A DNA stretch of 55,989 nt, taken from positions 1 through 55,989 of the forward strand of contig JAMPGH010000001.1 in assembly GCA_023664045.1 (NCBI GenBank), in the 5' to 3' direction. The stretch comes from Alistipes senegalensis. GTDB lineage: Bacteria > Bacteroidota > Bacteroidia > Bacteroidales > Rikenellaceae. A program made the position numbers and the translations under genes. Shown in pieces: positions 14,665 through 24,500 of the stretch (within the stretch, counting starts at the first letter, position 1; every line of letters starts with the position of its first letter). Under the pieces are notes generated by a model that did no database searches, was not told the origin of the DNA, and was given only the letters and a program-made list of their open reading frames with translations.

Positions 14665-15822
14665 TTATTTCGTCAGTTCGGCCTGCGCTTTGGTCAGCGC
14701 CAGCACAAGATCCACGTTGCAGTACTCCGCAGCCTCTTTCCAGCGCGGGTCGGTACGGGTGTTCACGAAGGGCGCCGGGCAGGCTTCGATCTTGGCGATC
14801 GCTCCGGCGATCGCTTCGCGCACCTCGGCGTCGAGCGTCGGATTCACACTGCGGAGGTAGTCGCCGACCGCCGCATCGCCCTCGCTGCTGCCTTCGTAGG
14901 CGTTGCGGATGCTGACGATGTTGTCCACGAAGTCTTGACGCGAATTGTAGCTGTGGGGCGACTCGATGTAGTTGATGTCCTCCTCGCTCGTGCCGTTGGC
15001 CGGGCGTCCGATCTTCTGCGAGCCCACCTCCGTGGCGATGTCGATGCAGCCTTGCAGGATCTCTTCACCCACGTCGGCGTAGGTCTTGTAGATGCTGCCC
15101 GATTGCCCGGCATCGATCATGTAGCCGCCGTAGTCGGCCACTTCGTCCAGCTCGGCATCTTCCAGAAGGGTGCGCTTCTCCTCGCTCACCTCATCGATGC
15201 CGCCGCACCACGCCGCCTCCAGCCGCACGCACTGGTTGCAGAGGTCGTTGGCCACGCCCACCAAGTAGACCAGCTGCGGACGGTCGAGCGTCGCGGCGGC
15301 ACGCGCTCCGCCCTCGGCGAAGAGCATATACTCCAGCGCGTGGAATCCCAGCAGTCCGAAGCCGAGCGTCGCGACGAAATCGGGATTCCGCTCGATGGCG
15401 GCCATCGTCTGGGCATTGCCGAGCACCATGCTCTGCAGGGCGTTGACGTCCAACGGCCACGAGTCGATATGGGGGTCGATGTTGTAGTCGGTCGCCGCGC
15501 CGAAAAGGAAAGCCTCGCTCCACTCCCAGTAGCGGCGGGCGTTCTTCCAGTCGTCGCCGGCCTTCCGGATGAGCTCGTCGGTCAGCGAGCCCTCGTCGTA
15601 AGCCCCGAGGATCGCTTCGCACGAAGCCTGCAGTTCCATGCCGGCGTCCGCCAGCGAACGGTAGGTGGGAATCACGGTCTTGCCGACGAAATCCGCCGCC
15701 ACGTTCTTCAGCGCCGCTTCGCGGGCATCGTCGAGGGTGAGCTCCGAGCCCTCGTCGTCGGAGCAGGCGGCACCGAACGCCACCAAAAGCGCGGCAGCCG
15801 CATAGTTGAAGAGTTTTTTCAT
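14665..15822 (-). CDS. Imelysin-family lipoprotein (iron-associated M75-like)
   Basis: 385 residues with a lipobox (LLVAFGAAC near residue 20). The family signature GxHxxE appears as GFHALEYMLF near residue 160; DDWKNARRYWEWSEAFLFG and PHIDSWPLD are also typical of imelysin/IrpA proteins. Members are outer-membrane or periplasmic and linked to iron uptake rather than proteolysis. It lies between the porin (36 bases upstream) and the di-haem protein. Confidence 0.9.
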   Translation of the reverse strand: MKKLFNYAAAALLVAFGAACSDDEGSELTLDDAREAALKNVAADFVGKTVIPTYRSLADAGMELQASCEAILGAYDEGSLTDELIRKAGDDWKNARRYWEWSEAFLFGAATDYNIDPHIDSWPLDVNALQSMVLGNAQTMAAIERNPDFVATLGFGLLGFHALEYMLFAEGGARAAATLDRPQLVYLVGVANDLCNQCVRLEAAWCGGIDEVSEEKRTLLEDAELDEVADYGGYMIDAGQSGSIYKTYADVGEEILQGCIDIATEVGSQKIGRPANGTSEEDINYIESPHSYNSRQDFVDNIVSIRNAYEGSSEGDAAVGDYLRSVNPTLDAEVREAIAGAIAKIEACPAPFVNTRTDPRWKEAAEYCNVDLVLALTKAQAELTK

Positions 15823-15858
15823 ATTGTTGTAAGGTTTAAGTTTGAAAGTGTCCGTACC

Positions 15859-17286
15859 TTATCGTCTGAAGATTCCCGAGTAGGCGATGCCCAGCGAGAG
15901 CGCCGGTTCGTCGTTGAAGGGCGCGCGGAGCAGCCCGACGGAGTATTCGGCCTTGATGACGATGTTCTTGATAGGGTAATAATTGATGCCCGCCGCAATG
16001 CGCTGACGCCCGCACCACATCTGACGCACGACCGAGGTCTCGGTCCCGTGCATCGAATCATAGTACTCGTAGCGGCCGAAAAGGTAGAAGCGCTGGCCGC
16101 CCGCATGCAGCTTCTTCGAGAGGGCGAACAGATCGTAGCCCGCCTCGATTCCCGCGGCCAGCGCCTCCGTGCCCACGTGCTGACGGGGCGAGGGCGACGC
16201 CTGCGGCAGGTTCATGTTGAACTTGGTAATCAGATCGGCGTCCGCGAGGTGCCCGTAGTCGAAGTTTCCGCGCACCACCCAGTTGCGATCGTCGTAGAGG
16301 AAGTCGAACGCTCCCAGCAGCACCGTGCCTTTGGCACCTTTGTAGGTATCCTTGCTGGCCCGGTTGGCGCTCAGCGTATTGCTGAACGTGTTGCCCGCAT
16401 AGCCGCTCAGACTCAGCCGCAGGCCCCGCACCGAAAAATTATCGATTCGGAATGCACCGGCATAGGCGTTTCCGATCTTGAACTCGTAGGGGCTGCCCGC
16501 GCCGCCGGCGATCCACACGTTGTTGCCGAAGCGGTCCGAGTCCAACCCCGGCAGCAGCATCGCCTCGTAGCGCCACTTGCCGGCTTCGCCCCAGAAGCCG
16601 ATGCCGGTCTCGTGCCACGTGCAGGGGAGTATCGTATTCTCGCCCTCGGGGCGGTAGACGCCGAAGAACTCCGTCGGCATGTGGTGCATGTTGGTCGCAC
16701 CCACGGGCACGATCATGTGGCCGATGCGCAGGTTCGCCGCGCGCGAGAAGCTCTTCTGAATCCAGAACTGCTCCAGCGCCACTTCGCCGCCGCGCTCGAC
16801 CTCCGATTCGTACTCGCCGCCCTCCTCGTATTCGATCTCGAAAGCGCTCTCCGTACCGCCGTGCTCGAACTCGATCTCAGTGCCCATCGACCAGCCGCGG
16901 CCGAAGTCGTAGCCCAGATAGACGACCACATGCGGCAGGTCGAAGCGGCCGTGGCTCTTGTCGTTGCGGTAATTTTCGGGTTTGAAATAGCGCAGGTAGT
17001 TGTCGCTGTAGAAGTTGCGGGTCATCACCGCCTCGCCGTAGCCGCCCACCGTCAGCCGGGGTGCCCGCTCCGCCCGGGCGCTCTTTTTCGAAGAAGCCGT
17101 CGCGGCAGGTTCCGCAGCCGCAAGTTCGGAGCGCAGTTCTTCCAGCAGCTCCGCTTTCAGGCGTTCGCGCAGCTCCTCATTGCGCGTGGCGCCCGACACG
17201 GCGTCGGTGCCGCCCTCCTGTGCCGATACGGCTACAGGCCAGACCAGCATCGCAGCCGCAAGCAATAACATGAATTTGAATCGCAT
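15859..17286 (-). CDS. Outer-membrane porin-like beta-barrel
   Basis: 475 residues with a signal peptide (cleavage after VAVSA near residue 22), a short coiled-coil (EELRERLKAELLEELRSELAAAE) and then many alternating amphipathic strands such as LPHVVVYLGYDFGRGWSMGTEIEFEHG, as in Porin_O_P-like proteins. The C-terminus ends in aromatic strands (ALSLGIAYSGIFRR). As first gene of the operon it probably forms the outer-membrane channel for the imelysin/cytochrome module; the cargo (iron or an iron chelate) is a guess. Confidence 0.75.
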   Translation of the reverse strand: MRFKFMLLLAAAMLVWPVAVSAQEGGTDAVSGATRNEELRERLKAELLEELRSELAAAEPAATASSKKSARAERAPRLTVGGYGEAVMTRNFYSDNYLRYFKPENYRNDKSHGRFDLPHVVVYLGYDFGRGWSMGTEIEFEHGGTESAFEIEYEEGGEYESEVERGGEVALEQFWIQKSFSRAANLRIGHMIVPVGATNMHHMPTEFFGVYRPEGENTILPCTWHETGIGFWGEAGKWRYEAMLLPGLDSDRFGNNVWIAGGAGSPYEFKIGNAYAGAFRIDNFSVRGLRLSLSGYAGNTFSNTLSANRASKDTYKGAKGTVLLGAFDFLYDDRNWVVRGNFDYGHLADADLITKFNMNLPQASPSPRQHVGTEALAAGIEAGYDLFALSKKLHAGGQRFYLFGRYEYYDSMHGTETSVVRQMWCGRQRIAAGINYYPIKNIVIKAEYSVGLLRAPFNDEPALSLGIAYSGIFRR

Positions 17287-17311
17287 GGGATTTTCCGTTT
17301 GTTTTGCGACG

Positions 17312-17342
17312 CAAAATTAGCGGCGCCCGAAAAATCCGGCAA
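17312..17342 (-). promoter_or_regulatory. Promoter of the porin-imelysin-DUF1111-ccsBA operon
   Basis: -7 box TAATTTTG at 17312-17319 with a TTG at 17340-17342, 20 bases upstream, which is the spacing expected for a Bacteroidota -33 element. The box lies about 25 bases before the ATG at 17286. Confidence 0.6.
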
Positions 17343-17367
17343 TCGCCAAAAATAGGCAAATCGAAAG

Positions 17368-17402
17368 CCCCGGCATCCCCATTTTCAGGTATCGGGGCGG
17401 AG
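17368..17402 (-). terminator. Likely terminator after gpmA
   Basis: On the minus strand gccccg and cggggc enclose further pairs and are followed by ctttcgattt. It separates gpmA from the porin operon promoter. Confidence 0.45.
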
Positions 17403-17411
17403 CGGCGGATC

Positions 17412-18155
17412 TTATTTCCGCCCCTGCGCAGCCACGGCGCTCTGTGCCGCAGCGATCTTCGCGGGGTCGCCCAAGAAGTAGTCGTTCACGCAGCGCAGCC
17501 CCTCGTCGAACTCGAAGACGTAGGGCACGGCCGTGGGCAGGTTGAGTTCGGCGATCGCCTCGTCGGAGATGCCTTTCAGTTGCTTGACGATGCCGCGCAG
17601 GCTGTTGCCGTGGGCCACGACCAGCACGGCGTCCCAGCGTCCCAGCGCCGGCAGGATCTCGCACTGCCAGTAGGGAAGCGTGCGCGCCACGGTCTGCGCC
17701 AGCGACTCCGTGAGGGGCAGCTCGGCGACCGGAACGCCGGCATAGCGGGGATCGAGCCGCGGGTTGCGCGGATCCTCCTCCGGCAGCGGCTCGGGCGCGA
17801 CCTCGTAGCTGCGGCGCCACTCGTAGACTTGCCGTTCGCCGTATTTCTCGGCCGTCTCGCGCTTGTTCAGTCCCTGCAGCGAGCCATAGTGCTTTTCGTT
17901 GAGCCGCCAGCTCTTGACCACGGGAATCCAGTCCTGATCCAGCTTGTCGAGTACGATGTCGAGCGTCTTCACGGCCCGTTTCAGATAGGAGACGTAGGCA
18001 CCGCCGAAGCGGAACCTTTCGCGTCGCAGCAGTTCGCCGGCTTCGGCCGCTTCGGCCGCGCCCCGCTCGCTCAGGTCGACATCCGTCCAGCCGGTGAACC
18101 GGTTCTCCCGGTTCCATACGCTTTCGCCGTGGCGAAGCAGCACGATCTTTTTCAT
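17412..18155 (-). CDS. gpmA: 2,3-bisphosphoglycerate-dependent phosphoglycerate mutase
   Basis: 247 residues from the ATG at 18155; longer in-frame starts are ignored because [15 protein letters not shown] is the standard N-terminus. The catalytic RHGE motif (phosphohistidine) is near residue 10, [13 protein letters not shown] follows, and AHGNSLRGI carries the second catalytic His. It interconverts 3- and 2-phosphoglycerate in glycolysis in the cytosol. It lies 106 bases downstream of D-lactate dehydrogenase on the same strand, so the two may be cotranscribed. Confidence 0.95.
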   Translation of the reverse strand: MKKIVLLRHGESVWNRENRFTGWTDVDLSERGAAEAAEAGELLRRERFRFGGAYVSYLKRAVKTLDIVLDKLDQDWIPVVKSWRLNEKHYGSLQGLNKRETAEKYGERQVYEWRRSYEVAPEPLPEEDPRNPRLDPRYAGVPVAELPLTESLAQTVARTLPYWQCEILPALGRWDAVLVVAHGNSLRGIVKQLKGISDEAIAELNLPTAVPYVFEFDEGLRCVNDYFLGDPAKIAAAQSAVAAQGRK

Positions 18156-18261
18156 GGTATGTTTTTTTTTACGATTCGATTTTTTTCGTACAGAGTTCTC
18201 GCGCAGGCCGCCCGCCATCAAGCCTATATCCGCACGTACTCAAGCCCATATCCGCCCGCCC

Positions 18262-19278
18262 TCACACCGTTGCGCCCGCCGGATCGGGACATACGGCGTT
18301 GGTCAGCTTCTCCCCGGACATAAATTCGCGGATATTTTGCAGCGTTACGCGCGCGATGTTGTCCAGCGCCTCCTGCGTGAAGAATGCCTGATGGGAGGTA
18401 ACGATCACGTTGTTGAACGAGAGCAGGCGCGCCAGCACGTCGTCGTCCATGATGCGGTCGGAGGTGTCTTCGTAAAAATAGGCGGCCTCCTCTTCGTAGA
18501 CATCCAGTCCGGCGGCTCCGATCTTCTTCTCCTTCAGCCCTTCGATCAGGGCTTCGGTGCGGATCAGCTGGCCGCGTCCCGTGTTGATGAGCATCGCGCC
18601 GGGCTTCATCCGCCCGATCGCCACGGCATCGATCATGTAGCGGGTCTTGTCGGTCAGGGGACAATGCAGCGAAACGATGTCGGAGCGTTCGTAGAGTTCG
18701 TCGAGCGCCACGTAGGAGATCCCCGCATCCCACGCATACCGCTCGTCGGGATGCAGATCGTTGGCCAGCACCTCCATGCCGAATCCCTTGAGGATGCGGA
18801 TCAGCTCGCGGGCGATCCGCCCCGTGCCGACCACGCCCGCCGTCTTGCCGTACAGGTCGAATCCCAGCAGGCCGTGCAGCGAGAAATTCCCGTCGCGCGT
18901 GCGCCAGTAGGCCCGGTGGATCTTCCGGTTGAGCGCAAGCATCAGGGCCACGGCATGCTCCGCCACAGCATAGGGCGAATAGGCGGGTACGCGCACCACG
19001 GCGACGCCGCAGCGCACCGCAGCCTCCAGATCCACGTTGTTGAACCCCGCGCAGCGCAGCGCGATCAGCCGCACGCCCATGTCGGCGAGCCGGCCGATGG
19101 TCTCGGCATCGGCCGTGTCGTTGACGAAGATGCAGACGGCTTCCGACCCCTGAGCCAGCGACACGTTGGCGGCATTCAGGTGGCTGCGGTGATAGCGGAT
19201 CTCCAGACCGGGAACGGCGCCGACCCTGCAGAACGACTCGCGGTCGTAGGGCTGCACGCCGAAAAAGGTAATTTTCAT
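18262..19278 (-). CDS. ldhA: D-lactate dehydrogenase (2-hydroxyacid dehydrogenase)
   Basis: 338 residues. ALRCAGFNNVDLEAA contains the substrate-binding arginine, GKTAGVVGTGRIARELI is the NAD-binding glycine loop, and VIVTSHQAFFTQEAL carries the catalytic His near residue 300. Length and NVDLEAA/SPYAVAEHAVALML segments fit fermentative LdhA rather than PGDH. It reduces pyruvate to D-lactate and regenerates NAD. A near-consensus -7 (TGCATTTG) precedes it; no strong terminator separates it from gpmA. Confidence 0.88.
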   Translation of the reverse strand: MKITFFGVQPYDRESFCRVGAVPGLEIRYHRSHLNAANVSLAQGSEAVCIFVNDTADAETIGRLADMGVRLIALRCAGFNNVDLEAAVRCGVAVVRVPAYSPYAVAEHAVALMLALNRKIHRAYWRTRDGNFSLHGLLGFDLYGKTAGVVGTGRIARELIRILKGFGMEVLANDLHPDERYAWDAGISYVALDELYERSDIVSLHCPLTDKTRYMIDAVAIGRMKPGAMLINTGRGQLIRTEALIEGLKEKKIGAAGLDVYEEEAAYFYEDTSDRIMDDDVLARLLSFNNVIVTSHQAFFTQEALDNIARVTLQNIREFMSGEKLTNAVCPDPAGATV

Positions 19279-19408
19279 TCTCGTGCGGTTTTTACCCGCC
19301 GCAAATGCAAATTCCGGGCCCGCCCCGCTAAGAGCGGAATTTTATGGAAGCTGCCGATAAAAAAAGCCAAAGCGCAAACCGCCCCGCCAAAAACGGAGCC
19401 GCGGTTCC

Positions 19409-20260
19409 TTATTTCCGGGCGTTGCGGAATTCGGTGGGCGAGAGGCCCGTATGGTGCTTGAAATAGCGTCCGAGGTAGGATTGGTCGGGAAAATGGAGAC
19501 GGTAGGCGATCTCCTGCACCGAGAGGTCGGACGACTGCAGCAGCATCTTGATTTCGAGCACGACCGAGCGGTCGATGAACTCCTTCACGGAGCTGTGGGC
19601 TACCGAGCGCACGATCGTCGAAAGATAGCGCGACGAGATGCACAGCCGGTCGGCATAGAACGCCACTTCGCGCTCTTTCATATAATATTCGTGCACCAGT
19701 TCCACGAAGCGGTGGAACAGCTCGGCCTGCCGCGACACCTTGTCCGAAACGACGGCCCGGCGCGAGGAGAAACGCCGGAACTTGTCGTAGCACTCCAGCA
19801 GGATGTTCTGCAGCCGGTTGCGGATGATCGCATTGCGATAGACGTTTTCGCGGTCGTCGTAGGTATACTGCACCATCCGGAACCAGATGCCGGCCCACTC
19901 GACCTCCTCGTCGGGAATCATCGAGATCGGATGTTCGCGCAGCGTGTGGAAGAATGCCGGCTCCAGCCGGAACGCCGCCTCGGAGAACATCTCTTTGGAA
20001 AAGGCGCAGTAGTTCACCCTGAAATCGGCCGACCGGTCGGTCAGCATCAGCATCGAGCCCGGCAGCAGAAAGACCAGCGCATGGCGCCGCAGCGTAGCGC
20101 GATGCTGGTTGATCGTCGCCTCGGCGCTGCCGGAGATGCAGTGCAGCAGCGCGCAGCTGTTGCAGTGCGAGGCGTAGTTGTTGAAGAATGCGAAATCCGA
20201 ACAGCCGACGACGAACTGTTCTTCCCGCGCAGTGGCCAGCGGATCGGCGGAAGCAAGCAT
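19409..20260 (-). CDS. AraC-family transcriptional regulator
   Basis: 283 residues from the ATG at 20260. The N-terminal cupin-like sensor (LLHCISGSAEATINQHRATLRRHALVFLLPGS) is followed by a C-terminal double HTH (AFYADRLCISSRYLSTIVRS; LSVQEIAYRLHFPDQSYLGRYFKHHTGLSPTEFR). It is divergent from the RND efflux operon with a 160-base shared promoter region, so it is a strong candidate for its regulator. It has its own -7 box (TATTTTTG, 20280-20287). Confidence 0.92.
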   Translation of the reverse strand: MLASADPLATAREEQFVVGCSDFAFFNNYASHCNSCALLHCISGSAEATINQHRATLRRHALVFLLPGSMLMLTDRSADFRVNYCAFSKEMFSEAAFRLEPAFFHTLREHPISMIPDEEVEWAGIWFRMVQYTYDDRENVYRNAIIRNRLQNILLECYDKFRRFSSRRAVVSDKVSRQAELFHRFVELVHEYYMKEREVAFYADRLCISSRYLSTIVRSVAHSSVKEFIDRSVVLEIKMLLQSSDLSVQEIAYRLHFPDQSYLGRYFKHHTGLSPTEFRNARK

Positions 20261-20279
20261 GGGCAATTCTCTTTTTCGA

Positions 20280-20287
20280 CAAAAATA
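20280..20287 (-). promoter_or_regulatory. -7 promoter box of the AraC gene
   Basis: TATTTTTG on the minus strand, with TTTG about 21 bases upstream as a possible -33 element. Confidence 0.6.
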
Positions 20288-20375
20288 GCGAAAATCCGCA
20301 TACGGAGACAAAAAATGTTCCGATAATGAACAGAACTTTTCGCAATATCAAGACCGCAACTTCATGAATTTGCAA

Positions 20376-20383
20376 TACTTTTG
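20376..20383 (+). promoter_or_regulatory. -7 promoter box of the efflux operon
   Basis: TACTTTTG, a perfect match 37 bases before the membrane-fusion gene start, in the region shared with the divergent AraC promoter. Confidence 0.6.
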
Positions 20384-20420
20384 CACCGGAAAAAGTTTTT
20401 TAGTACAAGTATAACGAAAG

Positions 20421-21590
20421 ATGATTATGAAGCAGACATTTGTGAAAGCACTCCTCGCGGCATGCTGCATGACGGCGGCCGGCTGCGGACAGGCACCCGT
20501 CGCACAGGGTCCCGGACAGTACGCCGTACTGACCGTCTCGACCACCGACCGGGAGATCCCGACCAACTATTCGGCGACCATCCGCGGTCGTCAGGACATC
20601 GATATCTACCCGCAGGTTTCGGGCACGATCTCCGAGCTGGCGGTGCAGGAGGGCGAGGAGGTCTCGCAGGGACAGACGCTCTTCATCATCGATCAGGTTC
20701 CCTACAAGGCGGCGTTGCAGACCGCCGAGGCCAACGTAGCCGCCGCCAAAGCGGGCGTGGCTACCGCGCAGCTGACCTACGACAGCAAGAAGGAGCTCTT
20801 CCGGCGCAACGTCGTCTCGAAGTTCGACCTCTCCACGGCCAAGAACCAGCTGCTGACCGCGCAGGCGCAGCTCGCACAGGCCGAGGCACAGCGCGTCAAC
20901 GCCGCCAACAACCTCTCCTACACGGTAGTCAAGGCTCCGTCCAACGGCGTGGTGGGTACGCTTCCGCTGCGTGTCGGCGCGCTGGTAGGCCCTTCGTCCA
21001 AGCTGACCACCGTCTCGGACAACTCCGAGATGTACGTCTACTTCTCGATGACCGAAAACCAGCTCCTCGACCTGACGCGCCGCTACGGCTCGATCGCCGG
21101 CACGCTGAAGAACATGCCCGACGTGCAGCTGCTCCTCAATGACGGCTCGCTCTACGAGAACGCCGGCCGCGTGGAGTCGATCAGCGGCGTCATCGACACC
21201 TCGACGGGCAGCGTGCAGCTGCGCGCCGTCTTCCCCAACCGCAACGAGCTGCTCCACAGCGGCGGTTCGGGCAACATCGTCCTGCCTTCGATCTTCGAGG
21301 ATTGCGTGGTCGTGCCGCAGACCGCCACGTTCGAGATCCAGGACAAGATCTATGTATATAAGGTAGTCGACGGCAAGGCTTCGTCGTCGATGATCGACGT
21401 CGAGAAGATCTCCGACGGCCGCGAGTATATCGTCCGCTCGGGTCTCGTGCCGGGCGAGGTGATCGTCGCCGAAGGCGTAGGCATGCTGCGCGAGGGTACG
21501 CCCATCGTTCCCAAGCAGACGCAGGCCGCACCGGCCGCTGCCGCAGCACCCGCATCCGCCGTCGAAACCGAAACCGGAAAGGAGGAATAA
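20421..21590 (+). CDS. RND efflux periplasmic adaptor (membrane fusion protein, AcrA-like)
   Basis: 389 residues. Lipoprotein signal with lipobox TAAGC (Cys22). DIYPQVSGTISELAVQEGEEVSQGQTLF is the first half of the lipoyl domain, an alpha-hairpin follows (residues about 95-150), then VVKAPSNGVVGTLPLRVGALVGP closes it; beta-barrel and membrane-proximal domains come after. It bridges the inner-membrane pump and the outer-membrane channel. First gene of a four-gene operon; the pump starts 3 bases downstream. Confidence 0.95.
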   Translation: MIMKQTFVKALLAACCMTAAGCGQAPVAQGPGQYAVLTVSTTDREIPTNYSATIRGRQDIDIYPQVSGTISELAVQEGEEVSQGQTLFIIDQVPYKAALQTAEANVAAAKAGVATAQLTYDSKKELFRRNVVSKFDLSTAKNQLLTAQAQLAQAEAQRVNAANNLSYTVVKAPSNGVVGTLPLRVGALVGPSSKLTTVSDNSEMYVYFSMTENQLLDLTRRYGSIAGTLKNMPDVQLLLNDGSLYENAGRVESISGVIDTSTGSVQLRAVFPNRNELLHSGGSGNIVLPSIFEDCVVVPQTATFEIQDKIYVYKVVDGKASSSMIDVEKISDGREYIVRSGLVPGEVIVAEGVGMLREGTPIVPKQTQAAPAAAAAPASAVETETGKEE

Positions 21591-21593
21591 CCT

Positions 21594-24500
21594 ATGACAC
21601 TCAAGCATTTTATCGAGCGACCCGTACTGGCGTCGGTCATCTCCATTCTGATCGTCATCGCCGGTCTGATCGGTCTGGCGACGCTGCCCGTGGAGCAGTA
21701 CCCCGACATCGCACCTCCGACCGTCATGGTGCGCGCCTCCTATCCGGGTGCGAGCGCCGAGACGATCCAGAAATCGGTCGTCGTACCGCTGGAGGAGGCC
21801 ATCAACGGCGTGGAGGACATGATCTACATCACCTCCGACGCTTCGAACGCCGGTTCGGCTTCGATCACCGTCTACTTCAAGCAGGGCACCGACGCCGACA
21901 TGGCCACGGTCAACGTGCAGAACCGCGTCTCCACGGCAACCGGCTCGCTGCCCGCCGAGGTTACCAAGATCGGCGTAACGACCATGAAGCGCCAGACTTC
22001 CATGCTCATGGTCTTCGCCCTGAACAGCCCCGACGACACCTACGACGAGGTTTTCTTGGCCAACTACATGAACATCAACGTCAAGCCGCGCATCCAGCGT
22101 ATCCAGGGCGTCGGCGAATTCTTCGCCTTAGGCGCCGACTACTCGATGCGTATCTGGATGAAACCCGACGTCATGGCGCAGTACCGGCTGATTCCGTCGG
22201 ACATCACCTACGCGCTGGCCGAGCAGAACATCGAGTCGGCAGCCGGACAGTTGGGCGAGAACTCCGACAACGCATTCCAGTATACGATGAAGTACCGCGG
22301 TCGTAAGATGACCCCCGAGGAGTTCGGCGAGATCGTCATCCGCTCGACGGCCGACGGTCAGGTGCTGCGGCTCAAGGACGTGGCCGACATCGAGCTGGGC
22401 GGCGAGTCGTACGCCTACAAGGGCTACGCCAACGGCCATCCCGGCATCGCGGCGCTGGTCTTCCAGACCGCCGGTTCGAACGCCACGCAGGTCATCGAGG
22501 AGATCGAGGATCTGCTCGAGGAGATTCAGGCCGAGCTGCCCAAAGGCGTGGAGATCGTGCGGCTGCAGAACGTCAACGACTTCCTCTACGCCTCGATCCA
22601 CGAGGTCATCAAAACCCTCTTCGAGGCCATCATCCTCGTCGTGCTGGTGGTCTACGTCTTCTTGCAGGACATCCGCTCGACGCTCATTCCCACGGTTTCG
22701 ATTCTCGTGGCGCTGATCGGTACGTTCGCATTCCTGTCGATCGCCGGATTCTCGATCAACCTGCTGACGCTCTTCGCGCTGGTGCTGGCGATCGGTACGG
22801 TCGTCGACGACGCCATCATCGTCGTCGAAGCCGTGCAGGCACGCTTCGACGCAGGCTACAAGTCGTCGTACATGGCCACCATCGACGCCATGTCGGGCAT
22901 CACGTCGGCCATCGTAACGTCTACGCTGGTCTTCATGGCCGTGTTCATCCCCGTGGCGATGATGGGCGGTACGTCGGGTATCTTCTACACGCAGTTCGGT
23001 CTGACGATGGCCGTGGCCGTGGGTATCTCGGCACTGAACGCCCTGACGCTCTCGCCGGCCCTCTGCGCCATCATCCTGAAACCCTACCTCGACGAGAACG
23101 GCGAGATGCGCGACAACTTCGCCGCCCGCTTCCGCAAGGCTTTCAACACGGCCTTCAACGCCCTTATCAACAAATACAAGCACGGCGTCATGCTCTTCAT
23201 CAAGCACAAATGGCTGATGTGGGCGACGCTCGGTCTGGCTTTCGCGGCGCTCGTCGTGCTGATGAACTCCACCAAAACGGGTCTGGTGCCCGACGAGGAT
23301 CAGGGTACGGTCATGGTCAACGTAACCACCGCTCCCGGTACGTCGCTCTCCGAGACCAATCAGGTGATGATGGAACTCGGACGCCGCCTGCAGCAGATCC
23401 CGCAGGTCCGCGACTTCAATCAGGTGGCAGGCTACGGCATGATCGCCGGTCAGGGCAACTCCTACGGTATGTGCATCGTCAAGCTCAAGGACTGGGAGGA
23501 CCGCCCCGACAAGCAGGATGCCGTCAACGCCGTCATCGGGCAGATCTACGCCCGCACGGCCGACATGAAGAACGCGCAGATCTTCGCCGTGGCGCCGCCG
23601 ATGATTTCGGGCTACGGTACCTCTACCGGTTTCAACATGTACCTGCAGGACCGTGCCGGCGGCGAAATCTCCGACTTCTATAACGTCTACCTGCAGTTCA
23701 TCGGCGCGTTGAACCAGCGTCCCGAGATCGAACGCGCCTACTCGACCTTCAACATCAACTTCCCGCAGTACGTCGTCGACATCGACGCTGCGAAGGCCAA
23801 GCGCGCGGGCATCTCGCCCACGGAGATCCTGACCACTTTGTCGGGTTACTACGGCGGTCAGTACGTCTCGAACATCAACCGCTTCTCGAAGGTCTACCGC
23901 GTAACGATTCAGGCCGATCCGAAATACCGCCTCGACACCGAATCGCTCAACAACGTCTTCGTGCGGATGCAGAACGGCGAGATGGCTCCCATCAGCCAGT
24001 TCGTCGAGCTGACCAAAATCTACGGACCCGAGGTGCTCAACCGCTTCAACCTCTACAACTCGATCGCCGTAACGGGTACGGCCGCCGCCGGTTATTCGTC
24101 GGGCGACGCCATCGAGGCGATCCGCGAGGTCGCGGCGCAGGTGCTGCCCAAAGGCTACGGCTACGAGTTCGGCGGCATCACGCGCGAGGAGGCCCAGACG
24201 GGCAGCAACACCACGATCATCTTCGGCATCTGCATCTTGCTGATCTACCTGATCCTGAGTGCGCTGTACGAAAGTTTCATCATTCCTTTCGCCGTCATTC
24301 TGTCGGTTCCGTGCGGTCTGATGGGTTCGTTCCTCTTCGCCAAGCTGATGGGTCTGGAGAACAACATCTACCTGCAGACGGGTCTCATCATGCTGATCGG
24401 ACTTCTGGCCAAGACGGCCATTCTGCTCACCGAGTACGCCGGCGACCGCCGCCGGGCCGGCATGTCGCTCACGCAGGCCGCCGTTTCGGCCGCCAAAGTG

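Noticed and set aside
12769-17268. 1499-codon plus-strand frame opposite the imelysin operon
   Set aside because: Composition is Val/Arg/His-rich with no domain; it is the mirror of codon bias in four real minus-strand genes.
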